From Glebionis coronaria (taxonomy: Eukaryota > Streptophyta > Magnoliopsida > Asterales > Asteraceae): 64,000 bases of DNA. The stretch lies in assembly GCA_025667525.1 (NCBI GenBank), contig CM046881.1, forward strand, positions 494,285,627-494,349,626, in the 5' to 3' direction. Positions within the stretch are counted from its first letter, which is position 1. Each line of letters starts with the position of its first letter. This document shows, piece by piece, positions 23,581 through 34,859 of this stretch. A program made the translations under genes and the position numbers. A model generated the notes under the pieces. The model made no database searches, had not been told where the DNA came from, and saw nothing but the letters and a program-made list of their open reading frames with translations.

Positions 23581-24367
23581 GGTAGCAAGCTCTTATTTGT
23601 ACAGAGTTAGCTAGTGTGAAAAACACACACACTAGACATTTTTACTCTCTCTCATTTTGTTAGCAGTTAGTAGATAACAACTCTCAAGAGCCTGACAACC
23701 TCTTGAGAGTCTGTTAGTTAGTTGTAACCACCTTTGTAACTACTTTTCACATTAATTCAATAAAATTCAAATTTCCCTCCAATTCTCTCATTGCTCTTAC
23801 CTACTATTCATACGCCATTGTTACTGTTTGTTTCTAGTGATCATAATTGATCATTAGAAGCCTTGTTGAAGATTGTTGCTGTTCATTTCATCCAGTAGCT
23901 GTATTCATTGTTTTGATCATTCTCATTTGAAGAATTTGGTAGATTTTGAAGGTTTCTAGTTCATCAATGGAGGTTAAGAGTTGATAGTTGTTGATTGATT
24001 GTTGATTGGTAGATACTAGTGCTAAGGTGGTGGTTTAGCACTAGCTAGATAGCTCAGCGCTACTCTACTCCCCAAAGGAGGCCTAAGCTAAAAGGTTTTG
24101 GTTTTCTGCATTTATGTTCCTCTCAAATGTTGCTTGCATGCTCAATACCTAGTGTAAACTTGTTGGAATGCATGATAAAGTGTGTTACAGAGTTGAATTT
24201 GATGTTTGAGTAGCTTATTTGTAGTCTATCACTTAATCATTAGCTTAATTTTCATTCTTAGTTGCTTAAAATCAGTCATTTTAGCTTAATAGTGCATTTA
24301 GAGTGTTAAACTGTTTCATAGCTTGAATTTAGTTCTTATCCATTACATTTCAGTCAATATACTTGGT

Positions 24368-24389
24368 GATAGGTGTGTAAACACCCATC
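24368..24389 (+). other. LTR-terminal hairpin, level 3a
   Basis: GATaGGTGT pairs with ACACCcATC around a GTAA loop: eight base pairs with one 1x1 mismatch, starting at the second base of the LTR. Confidence 0.65.
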
Positions 24390-24839
24390 CTTTTTACCAC
24401 TTAATTACAATAATAACCGAGCCAAAACGTGTATTTTATGTCATTTATGTCAGAATTATGCGTGGTTTGTGTTTTTGTTGTGATTTAGGACGAAATTGTG
24501 AAAAGGGGAGAAAACACGGGCATTCACAGGCTTTTATCGAAGAAAAAGACGAAAGACGAAGTCAAAAAGTCAAGAGTGCAAAAAGAACGGAAGTCCAAGA
24601 CCAATTCTGAAGATTTATCGAAGAAAAAGTCAAAAGACGGAAGTTTACCAAAAGCCGAAGAACTCAAGTCTAATTTATTGAAGAATTACAAGGCGAGTTC
24701 GAAGAAATCCCGAGACAAAGTCGTTCAAGTCCAAGTATTAAGAAGATTAACAAAGGATTAAGAAGATCAAGGACTAATGGTGCAATTAAGAAAAGATGAA
24801 AGAGGGAGGAAGCTTCCTAAGCACCTCCCTAATCTCCCC

Positions 24840-24848
24840 TATAAATAG
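24840..24848 (+). promoter_or_regulatory. TATA box, level 3a 5' LTR
   Basis: TATAAATAG, preceded by a GGAAGCTTCC palindrome and CTCCC runs. The same arrangement is in the 3' LTR at 30472-30480. Confidence 0.5.
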
Positions 24849-25317
24849 TCATTAGTGTATTCATTTTCATTTTGTTGGATAGCTTGACAAACTATTTCTT
24901 CCATTTTAATTACCTTGCACATTTAATTACCTTGTCATTTACTTTATTGTCAAAATTTAAATACCTTGTCTTGCACCTTAAATACCTTTAATTTCAAGTA
25001 AGTTTCCTTTTATTTCTTGTCAATCTTTATTTTTATTGTCAATCTCCAATCTACCTTTCTTTATTTGATCTTAATCTTGATGCTTTATTGTTCATGTTCA
25101 TGTTTTTTATTTTTATTGATTTATTTAAGTGGGTTTTGATTATTTTGATTAGTTTTATTAGTTTGATTGTTTTGGATTGTTTGTTTATGATTAGTGGATG
25201 TTTTGTGATTAGTTTGATTTAATCTTGTGGTTGATTTAGATTAGATTTATTTAGATTCGTGTTTATCTTTGTATCCCTTATTCTTCGCTTTGTCTGTTAC
25301 TGATCTTTCATAGGAAA

Positions 25318-25825
25318 AAGTTCCGGATCAAGGCCAAAAGTTATTCCGAGTGAAGGAGTTTGTGCAAGTTTATTCCGGATCAAGGTCGTTCATCCGGAAT
25401 AAGTGACATATTCCGGATCAGCCTCTCATTCCGAATCAACCAAACATTCCGGATCAAAGGTTTAGCCATAGTGTTCATCCGGAATATCCATTATTCCGGA
25501 TCAAGGGGACATTCCGGATCAATCTTGTTTATTCGGAATAACTGAACATTCCGGATCAAACCTTTCATTCGGAATATCAAATATTCCGGATCAAGGAAGA
25601 TATTCCGGATCAACAAGATATTCCGGATCAACAGAACATTCCGGATCAAGGACCAGTATTCCGAATCAAGACTTTATTCCGGATAAGTGACATATTCGGG
25701 ATAAAGGATTTATTCCGGATCAAGGTTTTTGGTAAATATTCCGAGTGAAGAAAATCATTCCGAACGAAGGTGACATTCCGGATGAGTGATTATTCCGAAC
25801 GAAGGTTTATTCCGGATGAGCTGTT
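25318..25825. repeat. Array of about 26 TTCCGGATCAA-type motifs (5' LTR copy)
   Basis: Motif ATTCCGGATCAA, with variants ending in AGTGAAGG, AACGAAGG or GATGAG, recurs every 12-25 bases. Some units are inverted (ATCCGGAAT). Spacing is irregular, so it is not a simple tandem repeat. Confidence 0.85.
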
Positions 25826-26243
25826 TTCAGGTTCTTTTTAATTTCAGTTTTTAATTTTCTGTTTTTAATTTTCAAGCTTTATTTTTCCCGCCTTTTTACT
25901 TAGTCGCACTTTAGGATTCCTTGCCTTAGATTTATTTTAGCCTTTCTTTAGTTTAAGTTTTAGTTTCCTTTTAAGTTTTCCTTAGTTAGATTTAAGTTTG
26001 CGTTATTTACGTTTAGTGCCCATTTACTTTTCGTCACGCTTTTAAATACTTGCCTTTTATTTTAAATTAGACTTAGATTTTAATTTACGTCATTTACTTT
26101 AATTGTTTTGCACTTTTAATTACTACAACGACACAACTTTTGTTTCACCAAAGAACGACTGAGTCGCATAGTAATCCAATTTTCAATTCGAAGAGACTGG
26201 AACAACGATAATTTTCTTACTAGGTAAAAACCTTGTATTAAAA

Positions 26244-26258
26244 TGGCGCCGCTGCCGG
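26244..26258 (+). other. Primer-binding site, level 3a (tRNA-Asp type)
   Basis: TGGCGCCGCTGCCGG, three bases after the LTR. It resembles the known Athila PBS complementary to tRNA-Asp. The same core occurs at 33254 and 38607. Confidence 0.75.
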
Positions 26259-26483
26259 CTCTTTTCGTAAAGATTAACGGTTTTATGTGAGAGACGCGTT
26301 GCTCTTTGGGATCCGTTCACTCGTGAATGTTATTTTTCGTGTCAAAAATTTTCAAAAAAATCCCAAAACCATTTGAAAAATCATAAAAAGCATTTCTTTT
26401 TCAAAGTTTTGCCCCAAAAATATTCCTCTTTATCCTCTATTATGTTTAATTCTTTTCTTTACCCCTCTTATTTATAATTCTTC
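26259..26483 (+). other. Leader of level 3a with conserved hairpin
   Basis: Contains TTTGGGATCCGTTCAC at 26305-26320, then a complementary GTGAATG (26323-26329). It matches the level-2 leader at 33315-33340. Confidence 0.5.
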
Positions 26484-27968
26484 ATGGATTCGTCTTGTGT
26501 ACGGTGTGGGAGACCATGGCATTGTTTTCAAACATGTCAATGGTGTACTTGTGAGCGGTGTGGTTTTGATATCAACGATACACAATTTTGATTTTGTCCA
26601 TTTTGCAATTCAACAAATTCATACTTCAACTCTTACAATACTTTCTCACCCTCTCCCGTCTATGAAAATCCCTATCCTCAAGATGCACCGGGTTTTTCTC
26701 CATACCCGTGTTGCTATATTTGTGGGGGCCATCACGATGCTTCTTCTTGTGATCCGTCGAAGGTCTTTGAGAAAGTTTCGTGCTATCATCCCAGTGTGTA
26801 TAAATTTGAGCCCCCACGTCACACCGTCAATCATCAACCCTTGTGTGCACTTCCTCCTGAGCAAATGGCCACACTTTTTGACACCTTTCAAAAAGTTCAC
26901 GAAGCTTGCAACAAGATGATGGAGAAATGTCAAGCGGATCAGCAACAAGAGCAGGTATCTAACCTTAATGCTTATACTCCTCCTCTTGTGCCTCCATATT
27001 ATTATGACAGTGATGACGATGAGAGTCCTATTTCTTGGAACGATGAGAATTCTATTCCTTCTCCCGACTTGCCGGCTCTGGAGCCTACGGATTCACCCAT
27101 CCTAGGGGATGAGGATCTTAGCACAATTCCTGCAAAGGAATCCGACGAATTCAATAAGTCTAGTGCTGATAACCTTGTCCCATTTCCAAGTGAATCTGAG
27201 TTGACATCCGACAGTGACGATGAGTATGATGCACTTTCTTCTAATGATGTTCCTTCCACCAACACTTTGGGAGAGGATTCTTTGGCTTTCTCTAATCCTC
27301 TTTTTGATCAAGATGATGATTTTACTTCTAGTGATGATGAGTCACTATCCGATGAAGACGTTCCGAAGGAAATTTTCAAGATTTATTCGAACCCTTTATT
27401 TGATTTTGATGACGATTACATATCTAGTGAGGTGAATCCTCTCTTTGACGAAGGGATTGATGACATTGATAGCTCTGATTCTCCTACTATTGATGAGCAT
27501 ACTTTATTAGCCATGCCCCCTTCTATCGCAGAGGTGGAGAAATTTGACTCTACTGGAAAGGTGACGCAGGTGGAAGGTAATTGTTCTCATACTTCTCATA
27601 TTATATTACCACCTCCTCCTACCGCGTGCACACCCCAACGGGTGATGTATCGCTTTTACTCTCCTCGTTTCGTACCGGGAAATGAGGATGAGTACTTTGA
27701 CCCGGGAGGTGACAATGACCATTCTATGATTGATACCCTTACGGCTTTGCCAATTGGTCAGCATCCATTTTCTTTGGAGGATGACAATGTGATTCCTTTA
27801 CCCACCCCACCTCCCGTGGATCAAGATTTCACATACTTCTCGTATGTTGAAAGGTTCCTACCATTCAAGACTTATCCTTCTGCCTCTCCTTTGTCATATT
27901 CCTTCGGGAACAAGGACAAGGTCTTTGATCCTGGTATTACATTTGAGTCCTCCCCATGGACCATTTAA
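26484..27968 (+). pseudogene. Cys-rich N-terminus plus acidic ORF of the non-autonomous element, one in-frame TGA
   Basis: ATG at 26484 opens a frame that reads to TAA at 27966-27968 (494 residues), interrupted by one TGA at 26589-26591. Before the TGA there are seven Cys in 26 residues (CVRCG, CQWCTCERC). After it come FCPFC and CYICGGHHDASSC, a CX2CX3HX4C knuckle of the kind in Gag of the neighbouring Athila-like elements. The rest is strongly acidic (many D/E/S, for example SDSDDEYDAL) and ends near KVFDPGI. No enzyme domain is seen. Remembered Asteraceae hypothetical proteins share the knuckle, an ESDE...SADNLVP-like segment and the FDPGI end, so this is a family and not a chance ORF. Function is unknown; a Gag-derived RNA-binding protein is a guess. 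Confidence 0.7.
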
Positions 27969-27976
27969 TTCGGGGA

Positions 27977-27996
27977 CGAGTCAGGCTCGTGACTCG
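27977..27996 (+). other. Conserved stem-loop A
   Basis: CGAGTCA / TGACTCG, a 7-bp stem with a GGCTCG loop, starting eight bases after the ORF stop. Confidence 0.75.
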
Positions 27997-28331
27997 GTTA
28001 ACAAAAACAAGCGCTTTTTGGGAGGCAACCCAATTATCTATCTATCTTTTTCTTTGTTTTTACCATAAGTGTAGGGGGATATCCATTGGTGTTCGCTATT
28101 TCCTCTCCTCTCTTATTCAGGGATTAGAGCTTCAAAGACACACTCTTGATGATTTTTGACGACCCGTGATTCCGTGTTCCCTTCTTCCCGGTTCTATCCT
28201 AAACTCTTTTCGATTCACTATTTTATATTTTCCAATATTAAAATAGGAATCTCTTTAGTTGTCTCTTCCTTAGCAAGATTTAAACAACGTGCACAATGTC
28301 CTAAGTGTAGGGGAGTTTACTCCCACATGCT

Positions 28332-28353
28332 TAAACATTGAGGACAATGTTTA
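28332..28353 (+). other. Conserved stem-loop B between two purine tracts
   Basis: TAAACATTG / CAATGTTTA, a 9-bp stem with an AGGA loop. AAGTGTAGGGG lies about 30 bases upstream and AAGTGTAGGGGGG about 6 bases downstream. Confidence 0.75.
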
Positions 28354-29998
28354 TCTTAAGTGTAGGGGGGGACTTCTATCGAAGTTAAGTGGTCTTTTCC
28401 TTGTATTTGTCCTCATTTTAACCGAAAAATCAATTTTTCGACATTTTTCAAAATTTTTGATCTATTTTGGCCTATTAGTTTTTACCTTTGTATAGTTATT
28501 TTCTTCCTTTTTAGAATAAATTTTAATAAAGTGGTTTTAATTTTCAAACGTTGTGAATCTTTTGACTCAACCCGAGTTTACTTATCTAAGTTTACTCTAG
28601 CTAGTATCCTTAACGTGTTTAAGTCAAGTTTTGCTAGGCTTTTATATAGGGAGCTATAAAACGCGAAAGTCTTATCTCTCACGGGTTAAGAACAAGAACT
28701 TTTCGCAAGTTCCTATAATTGATCCTATAGAGTCGTTTATCAAGGGAACTTTAAAATTCGATTTCTAAACTTGAAAAAGTCTAAGAGTTTGCAAGATTCT
28801 ATAGACGACTCGAAAACCCAAAACTTTGGTTTAATAGGCTAAGCATCTACGAGTCTCATTCCTTGAGATTTTAAACTGTGGAGAACGAGAGATGATAGAG
28901 TCAATTATAAGTTTGGTATCCTTTCGTGAATTTATGTGAGTTAATTATAAGCCTATTCTCCCATCACTTGCTAATAAATTTATCTGCAATAAATAAGGTT
29001 GTACGATTTGAAAAGTTACTTAGCTTCTAGCCCAAGATCGTTTAAAAGTTGCTCGGTATGGATTAGAGTTCATAGCCAAGGCATAACTTATTGAAGCGGG
29101 ATGCGAAGATTGGCGAGTCCAAAAAGGTCCTAACAAGACATGAGGGCTACATTTTGTTGCTAAAGATCCAAGTGATGTGAAGAATCATTTATCAAAGATC
29201 AATATGAAGGATCGAGACACACGACGAAAAGCAAAAACTCCCCAAAAGTCATGGAGAAGTCTATCCGAAAAGGCCCTAACAAGGTATGAGGATGAATAGA
29301 TCCAAGTCCAAAAAGGAGGCGGATCGTTGTATATCAAAGTCCAAAATAAAGATTGGAGAAAAATGAAGAAGTCGTGGTCCAAATATGAAGAATCTCTCAA
29401 AACTTCAAGTGAAGAAATTCCTATTATGAAGAGAAGGCCATTATTTCATGAACGTCTCTCAAGGTTTGAAGTATGAAGTCGCTGCCAAATATCGGTCCGA
29501 GAAAGGTCTCAAATCGCGAAGCGAGTTATGCTAAGATATGAACTTTATGAGGTCCCGAGAAGCAGTTTTAAAAGATTTTGTCCTTTAGCTAACTATTGAT
29601 TAAATCGTCCCACTTTGTTTTCAGCCTAAATAACTATCGAAATAAGTCAACAATGCATCCTCGTGATCATTCAAGACAACAATAAAATATAAGAGATACA
29701 CCTAGTAATAAGGGAGTCTAAGTGAATAATTGGCCCACATGAGTTCGTGTTAGTTTGCTAACTTATAATAACATTGATCTCGTTTTTAAGCTTGGTTTGG
29801 AGAAAGTGAAAACTTGAGGATGATGATTATTCATAACATTTCCAAAACCCTAAGGTATGACTTTTATTTCTTTACTTGTTTTGTTATTTTCTATCTCTTT
29901 AATAAAGGCCAATGTGGATTGACTATGATGAAAAGTGTAGACGTGCTTTGTAACTAATGCATTGCATGAGGACATTGCAATGGTCAAGTTTAGGGATT

Positions 29999-31874
29999 TG
30001 ATAGGTGTGTAAACACCCATCCTTTTTACCACTTAATTACAATAATAACCGAGCCAAAACGTGTATTTTATGTCATTTATGTTGGAATTATGCGTGGTTT
30101 GTGTTTTTGTTGTGATTTAGGACGAAATTGTGAAAAGGGGAGAAAACACGGGCATTCACGGGCTTTTATCGAAGAAAAAGGCGAAAGACGAAGTCAAAAA
30201 GTCAAGAGTGCAAAAAGAACGGATGTCCAAGAACAATTCTGAAGATTTATCGAAGTAAAAGTCAAAAGACGGAAGTTTACCAAAAGCCGAAGAACTCAAG
30301 TCTAATTTATTGAAGAATTACAAGACGAGATCGAAGAAATCCCGAGACAAAGTCGTTCAAGTCCAAGTATTAAGAAGATTAACAAAGGATTAAGAAGATC
30401 AAGGACTAATGGTGCAATTAAGAAAAGATGAAAGAGGGAGGAAGCTTCCTAAGCACCTCCCTAATCTCCCCTATAAATAGTCATTAGTTTATTCATTTTC
30501 ATTTTGTTGGATAACTTGAGAAACTATTTCTTCCATTTTAATTACCTTGCACATTTAATTACCTTGCCATTTACTTTATTGTCAAAATTTAAATACCTTG
30601 TCTTGCACCTTAAATACCTTTAATTTCAAGTAAGTTTCCTTTTATTTCTTGTCAATCTTTATTTTTATTGTCAATCTCCTATCTACCTTTCTTTATTTGA
30701 TCTTAATCTTGATGCTTTATTGTTCATGTTCATGTTTTTTTTATTTTTATTGATTTATTTAAGTGGGTTTTGATTATTTTGATTAGTTTTGTTAGTTTGA
30801 TTGTTTTGGATTGTTTGTTTAAGATTAGTGGATGTTTTGTGATTAGTTTGATTTAATCTTGTGGTTGATTTAGATTAGATTTATTTAGATTCGTGTTTAT
30901 CTTTGTATCCCTTGTTCTTCGCTTTGTCTGTTACTGATCTTTCCCAGGAAAAAGTTCCGGATCAAGGCCAAAAGTTATTCCGAGTGAAGGAGTTTGTGCA
31001 AGTTTATTCCGGATCAAGGTCGTTCATCCGGAATAAGTGACATATTCCGGATCAGCCTCTCATTCCGAATCAACCAAACATTCCGGATCAAAGGTTTAGC
31101 CATAGTGTTCATCCGGAATATCCATTATTCCGGATCAAGGGGACATTCCGGATAAATCTTGTTTATTCGGAATAATTGAACATTCCGGATCAAACCTTTC
31201 ATTCGGAATATCAAATATTCCGGATCAAGGAAGATATTCCGGATCAACAAGATATTCCGGATCAACAGAACATTCCGGATCAAGGACCAGTATTCCGAAT
31301 CAAGACTTTATTCCGGATAAGTGACATATTCCGGATAAAGGATTTATTTCGGATCAAGGTTTTTGGTAAATATTCCGAGTGAAGAAAATCATTCCGAACG
31401 AAGGTGACATTCCGGATGAGTGATTATTCCGAACGAAGGTTTATTTCGGATGAGCTGTTTTCAGGTTCTTTTTAATTTCAGTTTTTAATTTTCTGTTTTT
31501 AATTTTCAAGCTTTATTCTTCCCGCCTTTTTACTTAGTCGCACTTTAAGATTCCTTGCCTTAGATTTATTTTAGCCTTGCTTTAATTTAAGTTTTAGTTG
31601 CGTTTTAAGTTTGCCTTAGTTAGATTTAAGTTGGCGTTATTTACGTTTAGTGCCCATTTACTTTTCGTCACGCTTTTAAATACTTGCCTTTTATTTTAAA
31701 TTAGACTTAGATTTTAATTTACGTCATTTACTTTAATTGTTTTGCACTTTTAATTACTACAACAACACAACTTTTGTTTCACCAAAGAACGACTAAGTCG
31801 CATAGTAATCTAATTTTCAATTCAAAGAGACTGGAACAACGATAATTTTCTTACTAGGTAAAAACCTTGTATTA
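29999..31874 (+). repeat. Level 3a 3' LTR (1876 bp)
   Basis: Nearly identical to 24367-26240, including the TTCCGGATCAA array (about 30953-31455) and the TATA box at 30472-30480. A 68-codon frame at 31176-31382 is only a translation of the array. Confidence 0.88.
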
Positions 31875-31879
31875 CTTGG

Positions 31880-33251
31880 TTTGATATCTGTCTTTAATCA
31901 TTTTGGATTTTAACTCAAATCTCTTTTACAAAAGTCTAATCAATTCAGATAAACTAGTGTTTGGGAGTAGGTAATCATATGTGTTCAAGTGTTGGTAGTG
32001 GGCTGATTCTAGTTCTATTTCAGTCAGTAAGTCATGGCAAACTAGTTTACAAAGATTTCAGGTCAAGCTTTTAGTCAAACAGGCAATTGGCATTCTAAAA
32101 AGTTTGGGTCAGTTTTGAATAAACTAGTTTTCAGAAAGTGTTGGATTTCAAATCATTGGCATTTATTTGTTACTGGATGAATTTACTTGAAACCACTTCC
32201 TAATCATCACACAACATCCATAGTTTTAGTGTGTAGCTGGAAATTCTACAGTATCCAGTATAGAGTTAGAAATAAGCTGTAGAATAAGCCCTTGAGCAAA
32301 GGCCATTCTCTGTGATAAAAAGCTATTATGTTTTCTCATTCTAGCTTATCCACTTCAGAAACCTAGCCATTTTCTTTCACAATTCCCTTTAAAAAGTGTT
32401 CCTGGTTAAGATTTGAACTTTTCAGCTTTTTGGGTTTTTGGTCAACAAAAGTCAACATAAGCTCTTTCTAGCTTATTTTCGTTTTCTGAGCTTATTAATG
32501 GACCATTTTTGATAAGACAAAACTTCCCCTTCTTCTTTTGAGCTGATTAACAGATTTTTGTAAAAAAATCAAGTTGTGGACGTTTGGCTTATTAGTTAGC
32601 TTATTTTGGGCTTATTTCAAATAGCTTATTAGAGTTTTAGGAAGTTTCAACTTATTTCCTGTTACTGGTCTAGCTGAATTTCAATTTTAAGCCTTTTAAA
32701 ACTTGTTTGAGCTTATTTTGTTAAGAAACGAGCTTATACGAGCTTATTTTTGTTTCCTAGCCCGTTTTGATTAAAAGTTGTTAGAAAATTGCACATAGGT
32801 CCTTGGCTTGTTAGACAGTTGCATAATTAGCCTAATTTTCCTAAAAATTAGGTAATTGTAGGATTAGTCCCTGGATTTTTCTAGTTGGTTAAAATTTGGT
32901 TAGTTAGATTTCAAAATTAGTTAAAGTTAGTTACTTAGTTAGTTACATTTGCACAATTGGTCCTTGTAGTTAATTGATTTACATTTCAAGCATTTTAATC
33001 TTCAGAATTTACATTTTCAGCCCTTTACTTTCATAGATTTACACTTTTGTCTTTACTTGGATAATAATGTGGTATTTGACAATTTGTTTTACGGTTACGT
33101 AGTTAATATTTTTTCATTTTTACTTGATTATTGAATTAGACGTAGAATATCCAAATACCTTTACCAACCAAAAACAATCATAAACTCGATCTTGTTAGGA
33201 CTTTCAATTTGTTAAGAACTGAGAAAACGAACTTCAACTATACACATTTCA
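31880..33251 (+). repeat. Level 2 5' LTR, second part
   Basis: Continues from 24366 and ends ATTTCA two bases before the PBS. Rich in GCTTATT/AATAAGC motifs between about 32330 and 32760, as are the level-3b LTRs. Nothing coding. Confidence 0.75.
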
Positions 33252-33253
33252 AA

Positions 33254-33268
33254 TGGCGCCGCTGCCGG
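33254..33268 (+). other. Primer-binding site, level 2
   Basis: TGGCGCCGCTGCCGG, tRNA-Asp type, two bases after the LTR end. Confidence 0.75.
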
Positions 33269-34016
33269 TTCTTTGACTTTACGAGAGACTATCGATTGAC
33301 GGTTTTCATTGGCTTTTGGGATCCGTTCACCTCGTGAACGTTATTATTACGTATCACAAATCAAAAATAATAAAAAATCAAAAATATAAAAATACATAAA
33401 AACTAAAAAAGTAACAAAACAATTCTTTTCCTAAGGAATTGACCAAACAAATTAAAAAATTCAAAAAGCAATCTTTTTCCTAAGAGATTGCACCCAAAAA
33501 TATATATTATTGGATTCTCTCGGTTTTTATGTACATATAGTATTTTCTCTTAAAAATTCATAAATACAAAAATATTTTCCATATATTATTATAAGTAAAT
33601 ACGTATACGTATAAGAACAACTAATTCACGTATTCTCCATAAGTATTGCCAATGCAATACACCGTGTTGAGGGGCGTTCCGGTCCTTGACACGTGTATCG
33701 ATCAAACAAAATAAAGCAAGAATAGATAAATACTTCCAATAAGCAAAAATTCGAAGAATACAAACAATTAAGTGAATAGAAAGGCGATGTGCTATAAAAT
33801 GCCATCTAAGGGTCAATAGGTACTTAAGTGCTTCGCGCCACCTAACCCCCCGTTCACTTGTGAGTATTCTAAGAAGGAAGGCTTCATTGGGGGTCTTGCA
33901 CCCAAGTAGTACATATGTATATTATTATTTTCTTGTGGATATTTCATATTGAAACTCGAAGGGGATAATACTTTTCTCTTCAAAGTCACACGAGAGCTTC
34001 TCTCTCATTCCTCGTA
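33269..34016 (+). other. Leader of level 2
   Basis: Untranslated. A 7-bp hairpin CGTTCAC / GTGAACG with a CTC loop lies at 33324-33340, shared with level 3a. No supported ORF; an antisense frame at 33589-33816 is chance. Confidence 0.5.
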
Positions 34017-34828
34017 TTGAGTTGCATGCTCACTCACGGGCGTGCACAAATACCGATTGGTGTACAACCCCTTCCTCCGAAAAGGAAGAAAAAGAGAAAG
34101 AGTAGGAACACCACCGTCTATCAAGCCGATCACGAGAATCGTGCTTTGATTCATCCACAACAAGAAGCCATGGCCGGAGTTGATACTCGTTCTTTGATGG
34201 AGCAATTGCAATCCAATGTTCATGGATATGCCGATGCTATCAAGATACCCGATATTCCCGCTAACACATTTGAGATAAAAACATCCATGATTAACTTGGT
34301 TTCAAACACACCTTTATATGGAAACAAGAATGATAATCCTCATGATCACCTTAAGAGATTTCTTGCTCTTTGCAACACCATTAAGTACAATGGAGTTCCC
34401 CATGATGCCATTAAGTTGATATTGGTGCAATTTTCACTAGAGGGTCCGGCTAAGCATTGGTTAGATACACAACCACCCGAGAGTATTACCACATGGGATG
34501 GTTTCACTACTAAGTTTTTGAACAAGTTCTTTCCTCCATCTAAGACCACGGCTTTGAGGAACTTAATTATAGGCTTTCAACAAAAACCTAGTCAAACCTT
34601 TAGTGATGCTTGGGAGGAGTATAGAGAGTTATTGAGGAGATGCCCTAACCATGGATTGGATGAAGTTCACCAAATCAATACTTTCTACAATGGCCTTAAA
34701 CCTCATCACCAAGACTCACTCAATGCTTCCGCGGGAGGAAATATTCTTCTTAAATCCATTCAAGAGGCTTGGGATATTATTGAGACTAAAGCAATGGTGC
34801 AAATCAACACACAATTTGATGAAAGAGT
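34017..34828 (+). pseudogene. Athila-like Gag, N-terminal part (level 2), cut by level 3b
   Basis: The frame from 34017 has a basic N-terminus (KRKKKRKSR) and then the gypsy Gag core: NPHDHLKRFLALC, GPAKHWLDTQPP, FFPPSKTTALRN and HQINTFYNGL. A second possible start is the Met at 34170. The level-3b LTR interrupts a codon at 34828, and the same frame resumes at 59728 after the TSD agagt. The family protein forms virus-like particles. A compositional match to the Gag at 39340 shows that levels 2 and 3b are related but distinct families. Confidence 0.85.
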
Positions 34829-34829
34829 T

Positions 34830-34859
34830 GATGAGATGGCATTTATACATGATCTCATC
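34830..34859 (+). other. LTR-terminal hairpin, level 3b
   Basis: GATGAGAT (34830-34837) pairs perfectly with ATCTCATC (34852-34859). An inner CAT/ATG pair extends it past a GG bulge. The 3' LTR repeats it at 55949-55978. Confidence 0.75.

Larger units (their letters stand above)
22658..24366 (+). repeat. Level 2 5' LTR, first part
   Basis: Begins TGAT and immediately forms a 9-bp hairpin. Contains TATAAATAG at 23572-23580 followed by CT-rich sequence and an AATAAAATT polyadenylation-like stretch near 23757. Interrupted after 24366 by level 3a and resumes at 31880. An antisense frame at 23113-23334 is chance. Confidence 0.8.
24367..26240 (+). repeat. Level 3a 5' LTR (1874 bp)
   Basis: Begins TGATAGGTGTG and ends CTTGTATTA three bases before the PBS. 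Contains TATAAATAG at 24840-24848 and a dense TTCCGGATCAA array at about 25318-25825. Frames at 24323-24761 and 25360-25545 are not genes. Confidence 0.88.
27969..29998 (+). other. 3' non-coding module of level 3a
   Basis: About 2 kb between the stop codon and the 3' LTR. Collinear with the 3' module of level 1 (minus strand) up to about 29788. It contains stem-loops A and B and the purine runs AAGTGTAGGGG at about 28065, 28303 and 28360, then AAGTTTAGGGATT directly before the LTR. Small frames within it are not genes. Confidence 0.75.
24367..31874 (+). mobile_element. Level 3a: non-autonomous Athila-like element with a single Cys-rich/acidic ORF
   Basis: LTRs at 24367-26240 and 29999-31874 flank 3.76 kb of internal DNA. 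The TSD cttgg is exact (24362-24366 and 31875-31879). The PBS is TGGCGCCGCTGCCGG at 26244. No Gag core, protease, RT or integrase is present; only one ORF (26484-27968) and a long 3' module. The LTRs differ by roughly 2% by eye. LTR ends are TG...TA rather than TG...CA. It is inserted in the 5' LTR of level 2. Confidence 0.9.

Noticed and set aside
25318..25825. CRISPR-like regular repeats
   Set aside because: The motif is short, spacing irregular, orientation mixed and the context is a plant LTR; not a CRISPR array.
26497..26919. 140-codon frame overlapping the level-3a ORF start
   Set aside because: Out-of-frame shadow of the Cys-rich ORF that starts at 26484; the latter has the zinc-knuckle pattern.
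31176..31382. 68-codon frame rich in IPDQ and FRIK repeats
   Set aside because: It is simply the TTCCGGATCAA array read in one frame, within an LTR; no independent coding evidence.
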